DNA of 64,000 nt from Deltaproteobacteria bacterium (GTDB taxonomy: Bacteria > Myxococcota_A > UBA9160 > UBA6930): the NCBI GenBank assembly GCA_028817435.1, contig JAPPPQ010000008.1, positions 1 through 64,000 of the forward strand. Direction: 5' to 3'. The notes under the pieces were generated by a model, which was not told the origin of the DNA, searched no databases, and saw only the letters and a list, made by a program, of their open reading frames with translations. Shown piece by piece: positions 1 to 15,200 of the stretch (position 1 is the stretch's first letter; every line of letters starts with the position of its first letter). A program made the position numbers and the translations under genes.

Positions 1-202
1 CCGCCGTCTTCACCGTCACCGTCAGCGGCGCAGAACTCACCGCAGATGCCACCATCAACTTCAGCGTGGCCGGCTGCGCCGCCACCACCACCAACCCCGG
101 CGAAGATTGCACCATCTCGCCCACAGGCGGCAAGCTCACCATCCGCCCCAACGCCGGCGAAAACACCTCCACCGCAGACATCACCCTCACCGCCACGGAC
201 GA
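1..202 (+). repeat. Copy A of a near-identical internal duplication (copy B at 4159-4360)
   Basis: Bases 1-202 match 4159-4360 in register with about four differences by hand count (for example gaa/gag near 110, and Ser/Ala in the acaccNccacc stretch). Identity falls sharply after the shared gccacggacga. Other repeat units in the gene are much more diverged, so this pair is a recent duplication or gene-conversion tract. Confidence 0.85.
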
Positions 203-3200
203 TCTCCGCAACGAGGCCGCCGAAACCATCACCGTCACCCTCACCGGGGCCAGCACCACGGGGGCGATTGCGGTGGACACCGACAACGATGCGGTCACGG
301 CCGTGCTGATGGACAACGACGCGCTCACCGCCCGCATAGACCGCAAGTCCGGAGACACCGGCGCGGTGGCCGAAGGCGGCACGGCGCGCTTCACCGTTTC
401 TCTGCAAGGCACAGGCAGCGTGACCCTCACCCAGGCGGTGAAGGTCGGCTTCTCCGTGTCCGGCGAAAACGGCCTGGCTGTGGATGATTACACCATCACC
501 GATACCGCCCAGGTGGATTTGAACACGGGCGGCGACGGCGGCACGCTCACCATTGCCGCAGGCAGCACGCTGACGGGCGAAATCGCCATCGGCGTGGATA
601 CGGACATGCTGCTCGAAGCCGGCGAAACGCTCACCGTGACCCTCAGCGATCCCACCACCACGGGCGGGGGGGTGGCGCTCAGCAGCGAAGACGGCGCGGC
701 GGCCGAAACCGTCAGCATCACCGATGGCAACAGCGCCACGGTGACCATCGCGCGCAAGGACGGCGACGGCTTCACCGAAGGCGGCAGCGGCGGCATGGGA
801 ACGGCCGTGTTCACCATCACCGTCACCGGCGCAGAGTTGACCGAAGACGCCATCATTTCCTTCACCGCCGCCGATTGCGACGCTTCGGTGCCGGCCAGCG
901 CAGAGCCCGGCGACGAGGACTGCACTTTCTCCTCCCCCGCCACGGTGAAGCCCGCCACAGGCGAAACCACCGCCACCGGAGACATCACGCTCACCGCAGA
1001 GGACGACGGCTTCACCGAGCAGACGGAGACCATCACCGTGGTGCTCACCGGCGCATCCACCACGGGCCAGATTGCCGTGAGCGGCACGCAGAGCGAAAAC
1101 CGGGCGACGGCGGATTTGAAGGACAACGACGCGCTCGTTTTGAGCATTGTCCGCAGCACGCCCCCCGGTGGCGAGATTGCGGAGGACACCGGCATCGCCA
1201 CCTTCACCGTCACGGTGACCGGCGGCACTTCCACGGCGAATGTGAATGTGCCTTTCAGCGTCTCCGGCAAGGACGGCGACGCCATTGACGAGAACGATTA
1301 CAACATCTCGCTGCCCTCTCCGTCCTCCGCCCCCGCCGCAAGCGCCACGGGCGGCACGCTGGTTATCGCCTCGGGGCAGCGCAGCGCCGACATCACCATC
1401 AACGCCAGCGCGGACGACCGGATCGAAGGCACCGAGACCTTGCTCGTGGCGCTGGACAACTCCGCAGACAGCGCGCCCGCGGGCGGCGGCGGCGACAACG
1501 CCCCCACCCTGCACGCCACTGCTGCCAACCGCAGCGCAGAGGTGGACATTCTCGATGCCGAGAACGCCAAAATTGAAATCGCCCGCAGCGACAGCGACAA
1601 CTTCATGGAAGGCGGCAAGGACGGCGCGGGGACGGCCGAATTCACCATCACCATCACCGGCGGCACCCCCACGCAAAAGGTCACCGTGGATTTCGCCGTC
1701 GCTCCCGCCACAGCCGGCGACGCCATCACCGCGGGCGATTACGACATCACCACGCCCACCGGCTTCTCCACCACCGCCACAAGCGGCGAAATCGAAATCG
1801 CCGCAGGCAGCACCTCCGCCACCCTCACCCTCTCCGCCACGGACGACACCCTCAGCGAAAAGACCGAAACCCTCGAAGTCACCCTCTCCAATGCGGGCAC
1901 CGGAAACTCCGCAAGCATCGCCGTCAACACCGAAGGCGGCAAAGACAAAGCCACCGCGCAGCTTGCGGACAACGACGACCTCGTGCTGAGCATTGCGCGC
2001 CAATCGCCCACCGGCGGCGCCATTGACGAGGACGACGCAGCCAGCCGGACTGCGGTCTTCCAGGTGTCCACCGGCAGCGTCATCCCCACCGCGGATCTCA
2101 GCGTGACCTTCCAGGTGGCCGGCGCCACAACCAACAACGGCCTGGACGAAAAAGATTACGACCTCACCGCCACCACCGGCGTGGTGCTTGCAGGCGACAG
2201 CGCCACCGCCGCCACCGGGGGCACCCTCACCATCGCCGCCAATTCCCAGAGCAACACCCTCTCGCTCAGCGCCAGCGCAGACACCCTGCTCGAAGGCGAT
2301 GAAACACTCCGCGTCACCCTCAGCAGCCCCACCGGCGGCGGCGGCGCAGCCCCCACGCTCAGCACCACCCCCTCCGAAACCTACGCCGATGTCACCATCA
2401 CCGATGAAGACAGCGCCACCGTCAGCATTGCAAGGGAGGACGACGGCGCGAGCGACAAGTTCATGGAAGGCGGCATGGGCGCGGACGGCACCGCGGTCTT
2501 CACCGTCACCATCGCAGGCGCAGAACTCACCACCAACGCCGAGATCCCCTTCTCCGTGGACGGCTGCGCCGATGTTCCCACCAATCCCGGCGAAGATTGC
2601 AGCGCCGATCCCACGGGAACCAAGCTCACCATCAATCCCGCGGCGGGGCAGACCACCACCACGGGCGCCATCACCCTCACCGCCACGGAGGACGCGTTCA
2701 ACGAGCCCACGGAAACCATCACCGTTTCGCTCGGCAACAATCCCACCACAAGCGGCACGCTCACGCGCACGGACACCACGGCGCAGCAGTCGGCCACGGC
2801 GGATCTCACCGACAACAACGCCATCACCATCACCGTCGGCCGCAAGAGCGGAGAAGCGGGGGCGGTGCAGGAAGGCGCCAAAGGCCGCGTCACCTTCCAG
2901 CTGTCGGGCGGCACGCCCACCGCGCCCATCACCATCCGCTTCCGCGCAGATTCGGATCGCGGCGCCACGCTGGCGGATTACTCCATCACTCCCTATGACG
3001 GCGGCGCCACCGGCAACACGCTCGCGCTCGATGCCCTGCGCGACGGCGACACCCGCCGCATGGGCACGCTCACCATCGCCAAAGGCCAAACCGCCGCAGA
3101 CCTCGAAATCACCGCAGCGGATGACGACCTGCTCGAAAGCAAGGAGCGCGTGCGCATCCGCGCGCTCACCGCCAGCACCACCGCCGCAGGCGGCGCGGCC

Positions 3201-6200
3201 AAGGTCACAGCGAGCAACGCCTACAACGGCACGGGATACCAACACCGGATCGAGATCGAAGACAACGATGCCGCCGTCGTCACCCTCGCGCGGGACGGCG
3301 CGGACACCACCTTCACCGAAGGCCCCTCCATGGGAGACGGCGCGCTGTCCCCCGCAGACCGCCAGGCCGCCTTCACCGTCACCATCGCAGGCGCAGAACT
3401 CACCGCCAATGCCAAGGTCCCCTTCACCGTGGCCGGCTGCGGCAGCGGCGAAGACTGCACCTACACCCCCGCAGGCGAACTCACCATCATGCCGGTGGAG
3501 GATTCCACCACCGCCACGGGCGCCATCACGCTCACCGCAACGGATGACGACATCAGCGAACGGACCGAGACCATCACCATCACGCTCGGCGCGCCGTCCA
3601 CCGATCCCGCCGGCCGGGGCGCCATCGCGCTCAAGACGGACAGCAGCGGCGATCCCACTGAACACACGGCCAGCGCCCCGCTGCTCGACGACGACGACCT
3701 CAGCATCCAGATCGCACGCAAGGAAGGCGAAAGCGCGGCCCGCAAGGAAGGAGAAGACGCCAACTTCCTGGTCACCATCACGGGCGGCAAGCCCGGCGCA
3801 AACCTCAACATTCCCTTCGCCGTCGGCCCCGCCGCCGCAGACAACGGCCTCGGCGCGGACGATTACGACATCTCCACCCCTTCCGGCCTCGCCGCCACCG
3901 ACACCGGCGGCATCCTCACCATCGCAAAGGGCCTCACCCAAGGCGCCATCGTGCTGGACCTCACCGACGACGATTTGCTCGAAGGCGACGAGACCTTGCG
4001 CGTGACGCTCAGCGCTCCCACAGGCGGCGGCGGCGCAAACATGCTCGGCAGCGACACCCACGCAGACGCCACCATCACCGACGCCGAAACGGCCAAGGTG
4101 GCCATCGCCCGGAAGGATATGGACGGCTTCACCGAAGGCGGCGCAGGCCCCCTGGGCACCGCCGTCTTCACCGTCACCGTCAGCGGCGCAGAACTCACCG
4201 CAGATGCCACCATCAACTTCAGCGTGGCCGGCTGCGCCGCCACCACCACCAACCCCGGCGAGGATTGCACCATCTCGCCCACCGGCGGCAAGCTCACCAT
4301 CCGCCCCAATGCCGGCGAAAACACCGCCACCGCAGACATCACCCTCACCGCCACGGACGACACGCTGAGCGAGCCGAAGGAAACCATCACCATCACCCTT
4401 ACCGGGGCGAGCACCACGGGAGCCATTGCGCCGGATACCAGCGATGGGCGCGACCAGGCCACGGCGGATCTCGAGGACAATGACGCCCTGTCCGCCGGCA
4501 TTGCGCGCAAGACCGGCGAGAGCGGGGATATTGATGAAACCGGCGGCGTGGCGAAGTTCACCGTCAGCCTCACGAACCCCACGAACTCCATGCCGACGGC
4601 GGATGTCCTGCTGGACTTTGCGGTGAGCGGCGCAGTAGCGGCCGGGGATTACGACATTGGCGTTTCCGGCGGCGACGCGCCCGCCGCCGCCGATACCGGC
4701 GGAACGCTGCGCATCAGCGCGCCGGACACCAGCGGCGAAATTACCATCACCGCCAGCCACGATACGCTGCTCGAAGACAAGGAGGGCTTCACCATCACGC
4801 TGACGGCCGTGCGCGGCGGCGGCGGCACGATTGGAATCGCCAGCGCCAAGAAGTCCGCCGGCGCGGCCATTGTGGACGACGAGACCGCCAGCGTCAGCAT
4901 TGCCCGCACCGACACCGCAGATGCGGACAGCAAGTTCACCGAGGCCCCGGCCACCGAGCCCGAGGTGGACCGCACCGCCGAATTCACCGTCACCGTCTCC
5001 GGCGCAGAGTTGACCGCAGATGCCGTGGTCACACTCACGGTGACGGGCTGCGACAACGGCGACACCGTGCCCGCCGACTGCACGCTTTCGGGTGGGGTGA
5101 CGGATTCGCTCACGGTGATGCCGAACACCGGCAGCACCAGCGCCCAGACCGTTCTCACCATTACCGCGGTGGACGATGAGCTGAGCGAAATGACAGAGAC
5201 CATCAGCGTTACCCTCACCAAGGTAACCAGCACCGGCAGCATTGCGCTCAGCACAACTCCCGAGGCGTTGAAGGCCAGCGCCGGGCTCGCAGACGATGAT
5301 CCCATCACGGCCAGCATTGCGCGCAGCGGCGAAGACACCGCCATTTCCGAGAACGGCGGCACGGCGACCTTCCAGATTACGCTGGATCACACGCCGACTG
5401 CGCCGCTGCTGCTGCCTTTCAGCATTGCCGGAAGCGGCGAAAACCCCGCGGACGGGGAAGATCACGACATCACCGCGCCCACCCCCACCGATGCGGATAC
5501 CGACACCACCGGCACGGTCCGCATTGAGAGCGGCGATACCACAGGCAGCATCACCATCACCGCCCAGCAGGATGAACTGCTGGAAGGGCAGGAAAGCTTC
5601 GCCGTGCAACTGGGTTCGGGGCTGAACGGCGGCGGCGGCGCAGCGCCCTCGGTTTCCGCAACCAGCGGCGAGGCCGTGGCGAGCATCAGCGATGACGACC
5701 GGGCCACCCTGCGCATCAGCCGCACGGGGGGAAGCGGCGACATTGCAGAGGATGGCGGCGCGGCGAGTTTCCAGGTGACGCTGGACAAGACGCCGACTGC
5801 GGAATGGAGCGTGGATTTCTCGGTGACCGGCGCTGTGGAGGCCGGCGATTACGACATCACCGCGCCCACGGGAATTGAAGCCACTGCAACCAGCGGCACC
5901 TTGACCCTGGCCAGCCCGGCGAAGAGCGGCCAGATCACCATCACCGCCGTGAACGACGAACTGCTGGAAGGCCGGGAGGTCTTCAGCGTTGAGCTCGACA
6001 GCGCCAGCGGCGGCGGTGGAGAGACGCCCGCCATTTCCACGGTGGCTGCGGAAAAGGCCGCGGGCACAGGCATCACCGATGACGACAGCGCCAACATCAA
6101 CATCGCCCGCAAGGGTGGAGAGCAGGTGAACATTGCCGAGAGCGGCGGCGTGGCCACCTTCGTCGTAACCATCAGCGGCGCTGTGCCGACGCAGAATGTG

Positions 6201-9200
6201 AGCGTGCCCTTCACGGTGAATCCCGCCGCCACAGAGCCTCTCTCCGCCAGCGATTACGACATCACCACTCCCGCCGGCACGGCGGCCGATGCCGAGGGCG
6301 GCCAGCTCGTCATCGCGGCCGGCAGCACCTCGGGCGAAATTGTCATCGGCGCCACCGATGACAACCTGCTGGAAAATACCGAAACAGCCAGCGTGACTCT
6401 GAGCGCGCCCACCGGCGGCGGCGGCGCGGCGCTCAACCGCCTTGTGCCGGCGAACAACAGCTTCGGCATTGTGAGCGACGAAACCGCCAGCGCCACCATT
6501 GCCCGGGTGGATGATGCAGACCCCGCGGACGGCGGCTTCATCGAAGGCGGCGCAGACTCGGCGGGCAGCGCCGTGTTCCGGGTCAGCGTGAGCGGCGCAG
6601 CACTGAGCGCCAATGCGGAAGTCAGCTTTGCAATCGGCGGCACGGGCATTGTGGCCGGCGCGGACGGCGATTACACCCTCGCCGCCGGCTCGGAGTCGCC
6701 GCTGCGCATTCCGCCCGCAACCGGCACAGACCCCACCACGGCCCACCTCGATATCACCGTGCTTGCGCGGGCCGATGGCTTGAACGAGCCGACCGAAACG
6801 CTCCGCGTCACCCTCACCGGGGCCAGCTCGAAGGGCAGCATTGCCTATCAGGATGTGGATGCGGACAGCGGCGAAACCACGGCGCGAAGCGCCGAGGCCG
6901 ATATTACGGACAACGATCCCATCACCGCCACGCTGAGCGGCAGCGCAAATGCCACCGAGGGCAGCGAAGCGGTGTTCACCGTCACGCTCACGGGCGGAAC
7001 CCACACCGCAGCGGTAAGCGTGCCGTGGCGCGTGACCGTAACCGGCGATGGCGAGGGCCACGCGGCGGCGGGCGATTTCACGGGGAACGCGCTGCCCGCC
7101 AGTTCCTTCGATATTGCGGTGGGCGACAGCAGCGGAACCTTCAAGGTCCCCATTTGGGACGACGGCTTCATGGAGCCGGCGGAGACCTTCACGGTTTCGC
7201 TGGGCGATTCCACCGGCGGAGGCGGCGGCGTCATTGCGCCCGCGGGATCGCCGCTCACCGTCACCATTGCGGAGAGCGTGGACACCGAGCGCACCGTGCT
7301 GCTGAGCCTCAAGCCGGACGAGGTGACCGAGGGCGCAACCGTGGCCTTCAAGGTGAAGATTGACGGCCACAGGCCCACCGGCGATATCGGCGTCTCCTGG
7401 GCGGTTGCGGATGGCAGCGGCGCAAACCCGGCCGTTGCCGCCGATATTTCCGGCAGCCCCGGCGGCACGCTCACCTTCACGCCGGACAACTACGAAACAG
7501 AGCAGGATTTCAGCGTCACCACCGCGCAAGATTCACTGCTGGAAGCAAAGGAGACCTTCCATGTGGTGCTCACCATAGATGGCAGCGGCACCACCGGCGC
7601 GGTGCTCCCCGCAGGCGGAATCACCCACCCCGTCCGCATTGCCGACGACGATTCGGTGACAGTCACCATCGCCCGGGATGCCGATGCCGACGGCTTCACC
7701 GAGGGTGGAGCGAACACGGCAAAGACGGCGAGCTTCACCGTCACCGTGAGCGGTGCAGAGCTCACCGCCGATGCCAGCATTCCCTTCAGCATTGGCGGCA
7801 GCGGTGTGGAGAGCAGCGATTACAGCGCCACCGCAAGCCCGCTCGCCATTGCCAGGCTGGCCAGCGACGCCACCCCCGCCGACCGCACCACGCTCACGGG
7901 CAAAATCAGCATCACCGCCGCGGACGATACGCTGAACGAGGCGACGGAGACCCTCACCGTCACCCTCGGCGACGCGCCGGCCACCACGGGCAGCATTGCG
8001 CTGGGCACAGCCAAGCAGGCCGCCGCCGATCTCGCAGACAACGATCCCATCACTGTGAAGATCGCCGATGAGAGCGTTGATTCCGATCCCGACACCGGCG
8101 GCGTGCAGGTGGATGAGGGCGAAACCGCCGTGTTCCGCGTCACCCTGGACGGCGCAGCCTCCGGCTCGGCGGCGGCGGTGACAATTCCCTACACCGTGGG
8201 CGGCGATGTCAGCGACAACACCGGTTGCTCGCACATGATTTCCGATTACACCGACAGCCTGGGCGGCACACTGATGATTCCCGCCGATACCGCCAGCGCG
8301 GCAATTTCCATCGCAACGCTCCAGGATCAGTGCCGGGAGCCCGACGAGACGCTGACGGTGACTCTCGGCAGCACCCCCAGCGTGGCGGCGGGCGGCGGCG
8401 TCATTGCGCGCAGCGGTGTTTCGGGCGAGCAGAGCGCCTCGGTGGTGATTCCCGCCAACGCCAACACGGTGCGCGATTTCTCCGCCGCCGTGGCCAATGC
8501 AGAAGCAACGGACCGGGATTCGGAAACGGACGGCGTGCAGGTGAACGAGGGCGACATCGTCACCTTCAGCGTCAGCCTGGCCGGGCAAGCGCCGGACAGC
8601 GGCGCATCGGTGGCCTGGGCCATCAGCGGCGTTTCCAACGAGGACTATGAAATTCAGGGAACGGTGGCCAGCCCGCTGAGCTTCAGCACCTCGAACTGGG
8701 AGACCGCGCAGACTATTTCGGTGATCGTGAACACCGACGGGCTGAACGAGGGCGTGGAGACGCTAACGTTGACACTGAGCGGGGCCATGGGCGGCGGCGT
8801 CGGCGGCACCGGCATTACCCTGGAAGGCATCAGCGCCCAGGCGGAAATTACCGCCAGCGATCCCATCCAATACGAAATCAGCGCCGACCAGAGCGTGGTG
8901 GAAGGGGCCAGCCCCGGCACAAAGCAGCAGCGCTTCGATATCCGCATCTCCGGCGCAGAGCACGGCAGCCAAGGCGGCGAAATTACCCTGCCCTTCACCG
9001 TCGCCGATGCCAGCACCGCCGCTGCCCCCGGCGATTACACAATCAGCGCAAGCCCGCTCACTTTCGCCGGTGCGCCGGAGACGCAGCAAATCGTCGTCAC
9101 CGTCAAGGGCGACGAATTGAGCGAGCAGGATGAAACCGTGGTGATTGCGCTCGGCGCAGCCAGCACCGCGGAGAGCGGCGCGGGGGTAATTGCGCCGCCC

Positions 9201-12200
9201 TCTGCGGATGGCGCCACGGCCACCCTCACCATCCAGGACGACGAATCGCTCAGCATTCGCCTGGCGCGCAAGGAGGGCGAGAGCGGAGACATTACCGAGG
9301 GCGACGCCCCGGCGAAGTTCAGCGTCACCATTGTGGGCGGCGAACCTACTGCAAACCTGGTGGTGAATTTCCGCATTGCGGGCAGCGGATCGGATCCGGC
9401 GGAGCCGGAGGACCTGAGCGCAAGCGGCACGGGGGTGGATTTCACCGCCGGGACAAATGCCATTACCGGCACCCTCACAATTGCCGCGGGAGAAACCAGC
9501 GGCGAAATCAGCGTCAGCGCCGAAACCGACGACGAGCTGGAGGCGCCGGAGGATTTCGACATCAGCCTGGAGAGCGCCACGGGCGGCGGCGGCAAAACGC
9601 CAGTGGTGGAGACCGCGCACAACAGCGAAAACCTCGGCATCACCGACGCCGGCGCGAATCTCAGCATTGCCCGCACCACCGGCGCTTCCATTGCCGAAGG
9701 CGAAACAGCCACCTTCCGCGTAACCCTGGACAAGCAGCCGCCCCGGGATGTGACGGTTTACTTCCTCGTAAGCGGCGTGAGCTCCGGCGACTTCGAGCTT
9801 CCCAGTGGGGCGGCGGGGAGAGAGCTCACCATTGCGGGCGGCGAGACCACGGTGGATCTCACCATCACCGCCGCGGACGACGCGCAGAATGAAGCGGCGG
9901 AGACGCTGACCGTCATTCTCGACCGGGCCGCCACCTCCATCGGCGCGATCAGCGTGGACAGCAGGAGAGGCCAGGCCGAAGTGGTGATTGCCGAGAGCGA
10001 TCCCATCACCGTTTCCGTTGCCGTTGCGGACACCACCACCGATGCCGACAGCAGCACGCCGGGGGTGCAGGTGCTGGAGGGGCAGACCGCCAGCTTCCTC
10101 ATTGAGCTCACGGGCGCTACCGCCGGTTCGGCGGGGATCGTCACCATTCCCTATACGGTGGGAGGAACGGGAATCACCGAAAGCGACCTGAACATTCTGA
10201 GGCTGAGCACCGGCTTTGAGCTGAGTCCTGGCATTACCGAGGTAGAATTTGAAATTCCCATCCGCCTGGACGGGGAAGCAGAGCCCGCCGAAACCCTGGA
10301 GGTGACTCTGGGCACAATCACAACCGGCAGCGGCGCGGGCACGGTCTCGCTCAGCAGCGACGCGGCGATGCAGAAGGCATCGGTGCAAATTCCCGCCAAC
10401 GATGCCGCCAAGCGCACCTTCCACATCGCCATCGTGAGCACCGAAGACAGAGATACGCTGAACGACGGCGTCCAGGTGAACGAGGGCGACACGGCCACCT
10501 TCCGCGTCAGCCTGAGCGGCGACGCGCCGGGCAGCGATGCCACGGTGAAGTGGGCTGTGACTCGCTACCTGGAGGACGAGGACTGGACCGGAGCGGCGAG
10601 GTCCGGAACACTCACCTTCACCCCGGACAACTGGGATACCCCGCAGGATCTGGTGTTCGACATTCTTGACGATAATCTGAACGAGGGTTCGGAAACTCTG
10701 GAGGTGATTCTCAGCGAGCCGGCTGGAGGCGGCGGCAACACCGAATTCGGCGATGAAGAGGCCTCGCTGAGTATCCTCCGCAGCGACCCCATCACTTTCT
10801 CGCTCGCCGCGGCGGAGACGCGCATTGACGAATCCGACGGCACGGCAACCGTCCTCCTCAGGCTCACGGGCGCACCCGGCGGCAGCGAAGGCGGGCTGCC
10901 CGAGTTCCCGGTGAACGCACTCATCGGCGCCGACGGGGGCACCGCCACCTACGACGCCTCCACTGATTTTGAGTTGGGCGGGGATTTCCGCTTCGGCGAA
11001 CCCAACCCGCACGATACCAGCCCGGACGATGTCACCGGCGCACTGGAGACAGAGGTGCAGCTGGTCATCAACGACGACAACTTGAACGAGGCGGATGAGA
11101 CCATCGTGATCGAAGTCGGCACACCCGGCACTTACTATGGCGGCAACGGCGAATTCATCGCCGGAACAGACACCCGGGTGACCCTCACCATCGCCGACGA
11201 CGACGATCTCAGCCTCAGCGTCAGCAGCAACGGCGAGGCCGAAGAGGGCAGCGCGGCGGTCTTCACCCTGCGCGTGCAGGGCACGGCCACCACCGCTTTG
11301 CAGGTGGAATACACGCTGAGCGGCAGCGGCATTACCGCCGAGGATGTGGGCACGGGCTCGCTCACGGGCCGCTTCGATCTCACCCTGGCGGAAGCGCAGG
11401 CGGGAGAGGCGCGCCGCGCCATCTCCATTGCCGACGACGACCGCCCCGAGGGCGAAGAGACGCTGACCCTGACGCTGGGCGCAATTACCCTGACGGGGGG
11501 AGGCTCGGCGCAGGCCCCTGCGCCCGGCAACAGCGCCGAAGTCACCATTCCCGCAAACGACGGGCTCACTTTGAACATTGCGCGGCAGGATATGGACGGC
11601 TTCAGCGAGGGCGCGGCCGGCGCAGCCGGCAACGCGGTGTTCCGCGTTTCGGTGCAGGGCGGCACGCCCGCCGAATCGCTGCGCGCGCCCTTTGCACTGA
11701 GCGGCGCGGGAATTGAGCGCAGCGATTACGAGATCGAAAGCTCCGGCGGCGTCACCCCCGCCATGAGCGGCGACCGCGGCGAGCTTGTAATTACAGCCGG
11801 CAACACCCACGGCGACATTACCATCCGCGCGCTGGATGACGACCTGGGCGAGGCGCAGGAGACGCTGCGCGTGGAGCTGCAGACGCCCAGCGGCGGGGGC
11901 GGCAGCATTGCGCCGCGCCTCGGCGTCCGCCGCGCAACCGCGCCGATTGCGGCGAACGAGGACGCAACGGCGACCCTCTCCCGCGTCGGCACGGGCAATG
12001 TGGACGAGGGCACGGCGGTGACCTTCCGCGTGACGCTCGACATCGCAAACGCCGCCCCGGTGACGCTGGCGTGGAGCGCGGTAATGCTCATGCAGGCAAA
12101 CGGCCCAGATGGCACAAACGGCCGCGGCGCGTCCGAGTTCAGCAGCGCGGACGGCGTGGACAACAGCTTCTCGAACCACCAGGGCGCAAGCGGCCAGGTG

Positions 12201-15200
12201 CGCATCTCCGCTGGCAGCTCCAGCGCCGATTTCACCCTCACCCCGGCCCAGGACGGCTTGGGGGAAGGCGAAGAGACCCTCCGCGTAACTTTGAACACGG
12301 CTTCCGTCGTGAGCGGCGGCGGCGCGGTTGCGGTGGACACGACCATGAACACGGCGCAGGCGACGGTGAATCCCAGCGCCACCATTGACCGCTTCGTCGG
12401 AGTGAATGTGGTGAGCGGCACAGTGAGCGGCATGGCAAACGAGGGCGACGCAATCACCTTCGAGGTGTATTGGGGCGGCCGGATGCTGCCCACCGCAGCC
12501 GCCTCGGTGGATTGGTCCATCAGCGGCGTGGACGACAGCGATTGGAGCAGCAGCGCCTCGCAGACCATCACCTTCCCCTATCCCTTCGAAAAGGCGGCGG
12601 ATGGAGTTTCGCCCGCGCCGCACCAATTCACCATCACCCTTGCCGCCGATGAGCTGAACGAGGGCGCAGAGGATCTGCTGCTTACGCTGAGCAATGCCAG
12701 CGGCGGCGGGCCGGGCGGCACCTCTATCAGTGGCGACTATGCCGACGCGGCGGTCACCATCAACGCCAGCGATCCGCTCACCTACGCCGTTGCCGCGGTG
12801 CCGGAAGAGGCCGGCGAAAACGACGGCGAAGCGGCCTTCCGCATCACCCTCTCGGGCGCAAGCGGGGGCAGCGCGGGGGCGCTGCGCGTGCCCTTTGTGG
12901 TGGGCGGCGCGAGCACCGCGGAGGATCCCGCCGACTACACCATCACCACCCCCGGCGGCGCGCCCGTCTTCACCATTCCCGCCGGGCAGAACAGCGGCGA
13001 CATCAGCGTCTCCCTCGCCGACGACGCGCTGAACGAGCCGGATGAGACCATCGTGGTGGCGCTCGACACCGATGCAATTGAAAAGGACGCTGGCGCAGGC
13101 GAGATTACGGCCGGCGATCCCACCAGCGCGACCCTCACCATTGCCGACGCCGACCCCATCCTCGTCAGCATTATTGCGCACACCGGCAGCGACAACGACC
13201 CCAGCATGGCGGGCGTGCAGGTGAATGAGGGCAACATTGCCCGCTTCACCGTCACCCTGCTCCGCGCGGCTGCGACCAGGGATGTGCAGGTTTCCTACGC
13301 CGTGCGAGACACCGAAAACCTGACATGCGGCGATTACAGCGACTCCACCGCTGCCGTGCGAAACTTCAACTGCGAGAGCGGCGAAAAGGGAATTCTGCGC
13401 ATTCCGGTGGGTATGCAGCGGGGAACCATTGCCATCCAGATTGTCCAGGATCGCCTGCAGGAGGACAACGACGAAGCGCTGGTGGTGATCCTGAGCGATG
13501 CCACTTCCGAAGGCGGCGAGGTCGAGGAAGCCTGCGCGTATGGAGCTTGCATCGCCCAGGTGCAAATCCCCGCCAACGGCGCATCGGCCCGCGACTTCAT
13601 GGTGAGCGTGAACCATCTCAACACCCAGGAGGGCCGGAGCGTCACCTTCACCGTGGAGCTGATGAGCCATGTGCGGCAGAGCCCGCCCGAGAACGCCACG
13701 GTGGAATGGGAGATCAGCGGCGTCGAGGAATCGGATTACAGCACCGCCTCGGGAAGCACCCTCACCTTCCGCCCCAGCAATTGGAATCGCCCGCAGCGCA
13801 TCCGCGTCGCCATTTTGGACGACGATTTGAACGAAGCGGCGGAGACGCTGCTGTTTTCCCTGGTGAATCCGCAGGGCGGCGGGGCCGGCGGAACGGGGGT
13901 TTCCATCAGGATGGGGAGTGCGCAGACCGTCATCGCCGCCAGCGATCCCATCACCTACAGCATCCAGACCGAAGACCAGACCGTCGCAGAGGGCGCGAGC
14001 GGCAGCGAGATGGAGGTGGTGTTCCGCGTCTCTTTGTCCGGCGAGAGCGAGGGAAATCTCACGCTGCCCCTCGGCCAGGGCAGTGGCAGCACGACCAACT
14101 CCGATGAAGTTGCGGACTACGAACTCAGCGATTCCCTGGTGATTGCGGCGGGCGAACGGGAAGGCGATATCACCGTCACCGTCACCGGCGATGATCGGCA
14201 TGAGGCGAATGAGCGCCTGATCCTGCAGATTACCGCCGCCGAGCCCGATGAGGACGGCGGCGAGTTCCACCCGGGCCGGGACAGCGCAACGCTGGACATT
14301 ACGGACGACGACCCGATTGTCGTTTCGCTGCAGGGCCCCGGCAATGTCAGCGAGAGCAGCCCCAATGACCAGGGGCGCAGCACGGAGAGCTTCACCGTGA
14401 GCCTGGCTGGCGGCGCGCACACCACCCCGGTGACGGTGCCGTGGCGCCATGAAGACATCAGCACCGAATTCCTCGCCGGCAGCCGCTACCGCACCGATTA
14501 CAGGGTTGCGGAAGGCGATATGCCGCTCAGCTTCCCCGTCGGCACCACGGAGCTGCAGATTGAAATCCACATCGTGGACGACGCGCGCGCAGAAGGCGAG
14601 GAGCAATTCGAGCTGGTGCTCGGCACGCCCCGGAGCGTGCCCGGCGCAGACATCACCACCGACGGCAGCACGCCGCACCTGGTCACCATCGCCCCCAGCG
14701 AAGAAGGCGCGCGCGAGGTAGGCGTGGAGGTCGTGGGCGAGGCGGCGGAGGGCGGCAGCGCCGTGTTCCGCATCAGCGTCACCGGCAACGCCCACCAGGA
14801 TGCGGTGACCGTCAACTACGCCCTCACCGGCAACGCCATTCTCGGAGAGGACTACACCGGAGACGCCGGCACCGGCGGCGGCGCAACCGGGGTAATTTCG
14901 ATTCCGCCGGGCGAGTTCAGCGCCGATATTGAGCTGGCCATTCTCGAAGACGATCTCTCGGAAATGGGCGAGGAAATCATCCTCACGCTCTCCGGGCAGA
15001 GCGGCGGAGAGAGCAACGGCGTCACAAACCTGGCCGAGGCGTCGCAGGCCACCGCCGCTATTGCGGACAGCGGCCTGCTCATCGCAGCGCTGGTGCGGGA
15101 AGGCAGAAACGATTCTCTGCCGCTGGAAGACGCGGTGCGCGTGGCGGAGGGCGACAGCATCTTCTTCACCGTGAGCCTGAGCAGCGAGGGCGGCGCGCCG

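Noticed and set aside
8763-14795. A 2010-codon open frame on the minus strand inside the giant repeat gene
   Set aside because: It mirrors the repeat gene's codon pattern, encodes a His/Arg/Ala/Gly-rich product without domains, and lies wholly antisense to a clearly repetitive protein. Long antisense frames are expected at this G+C.
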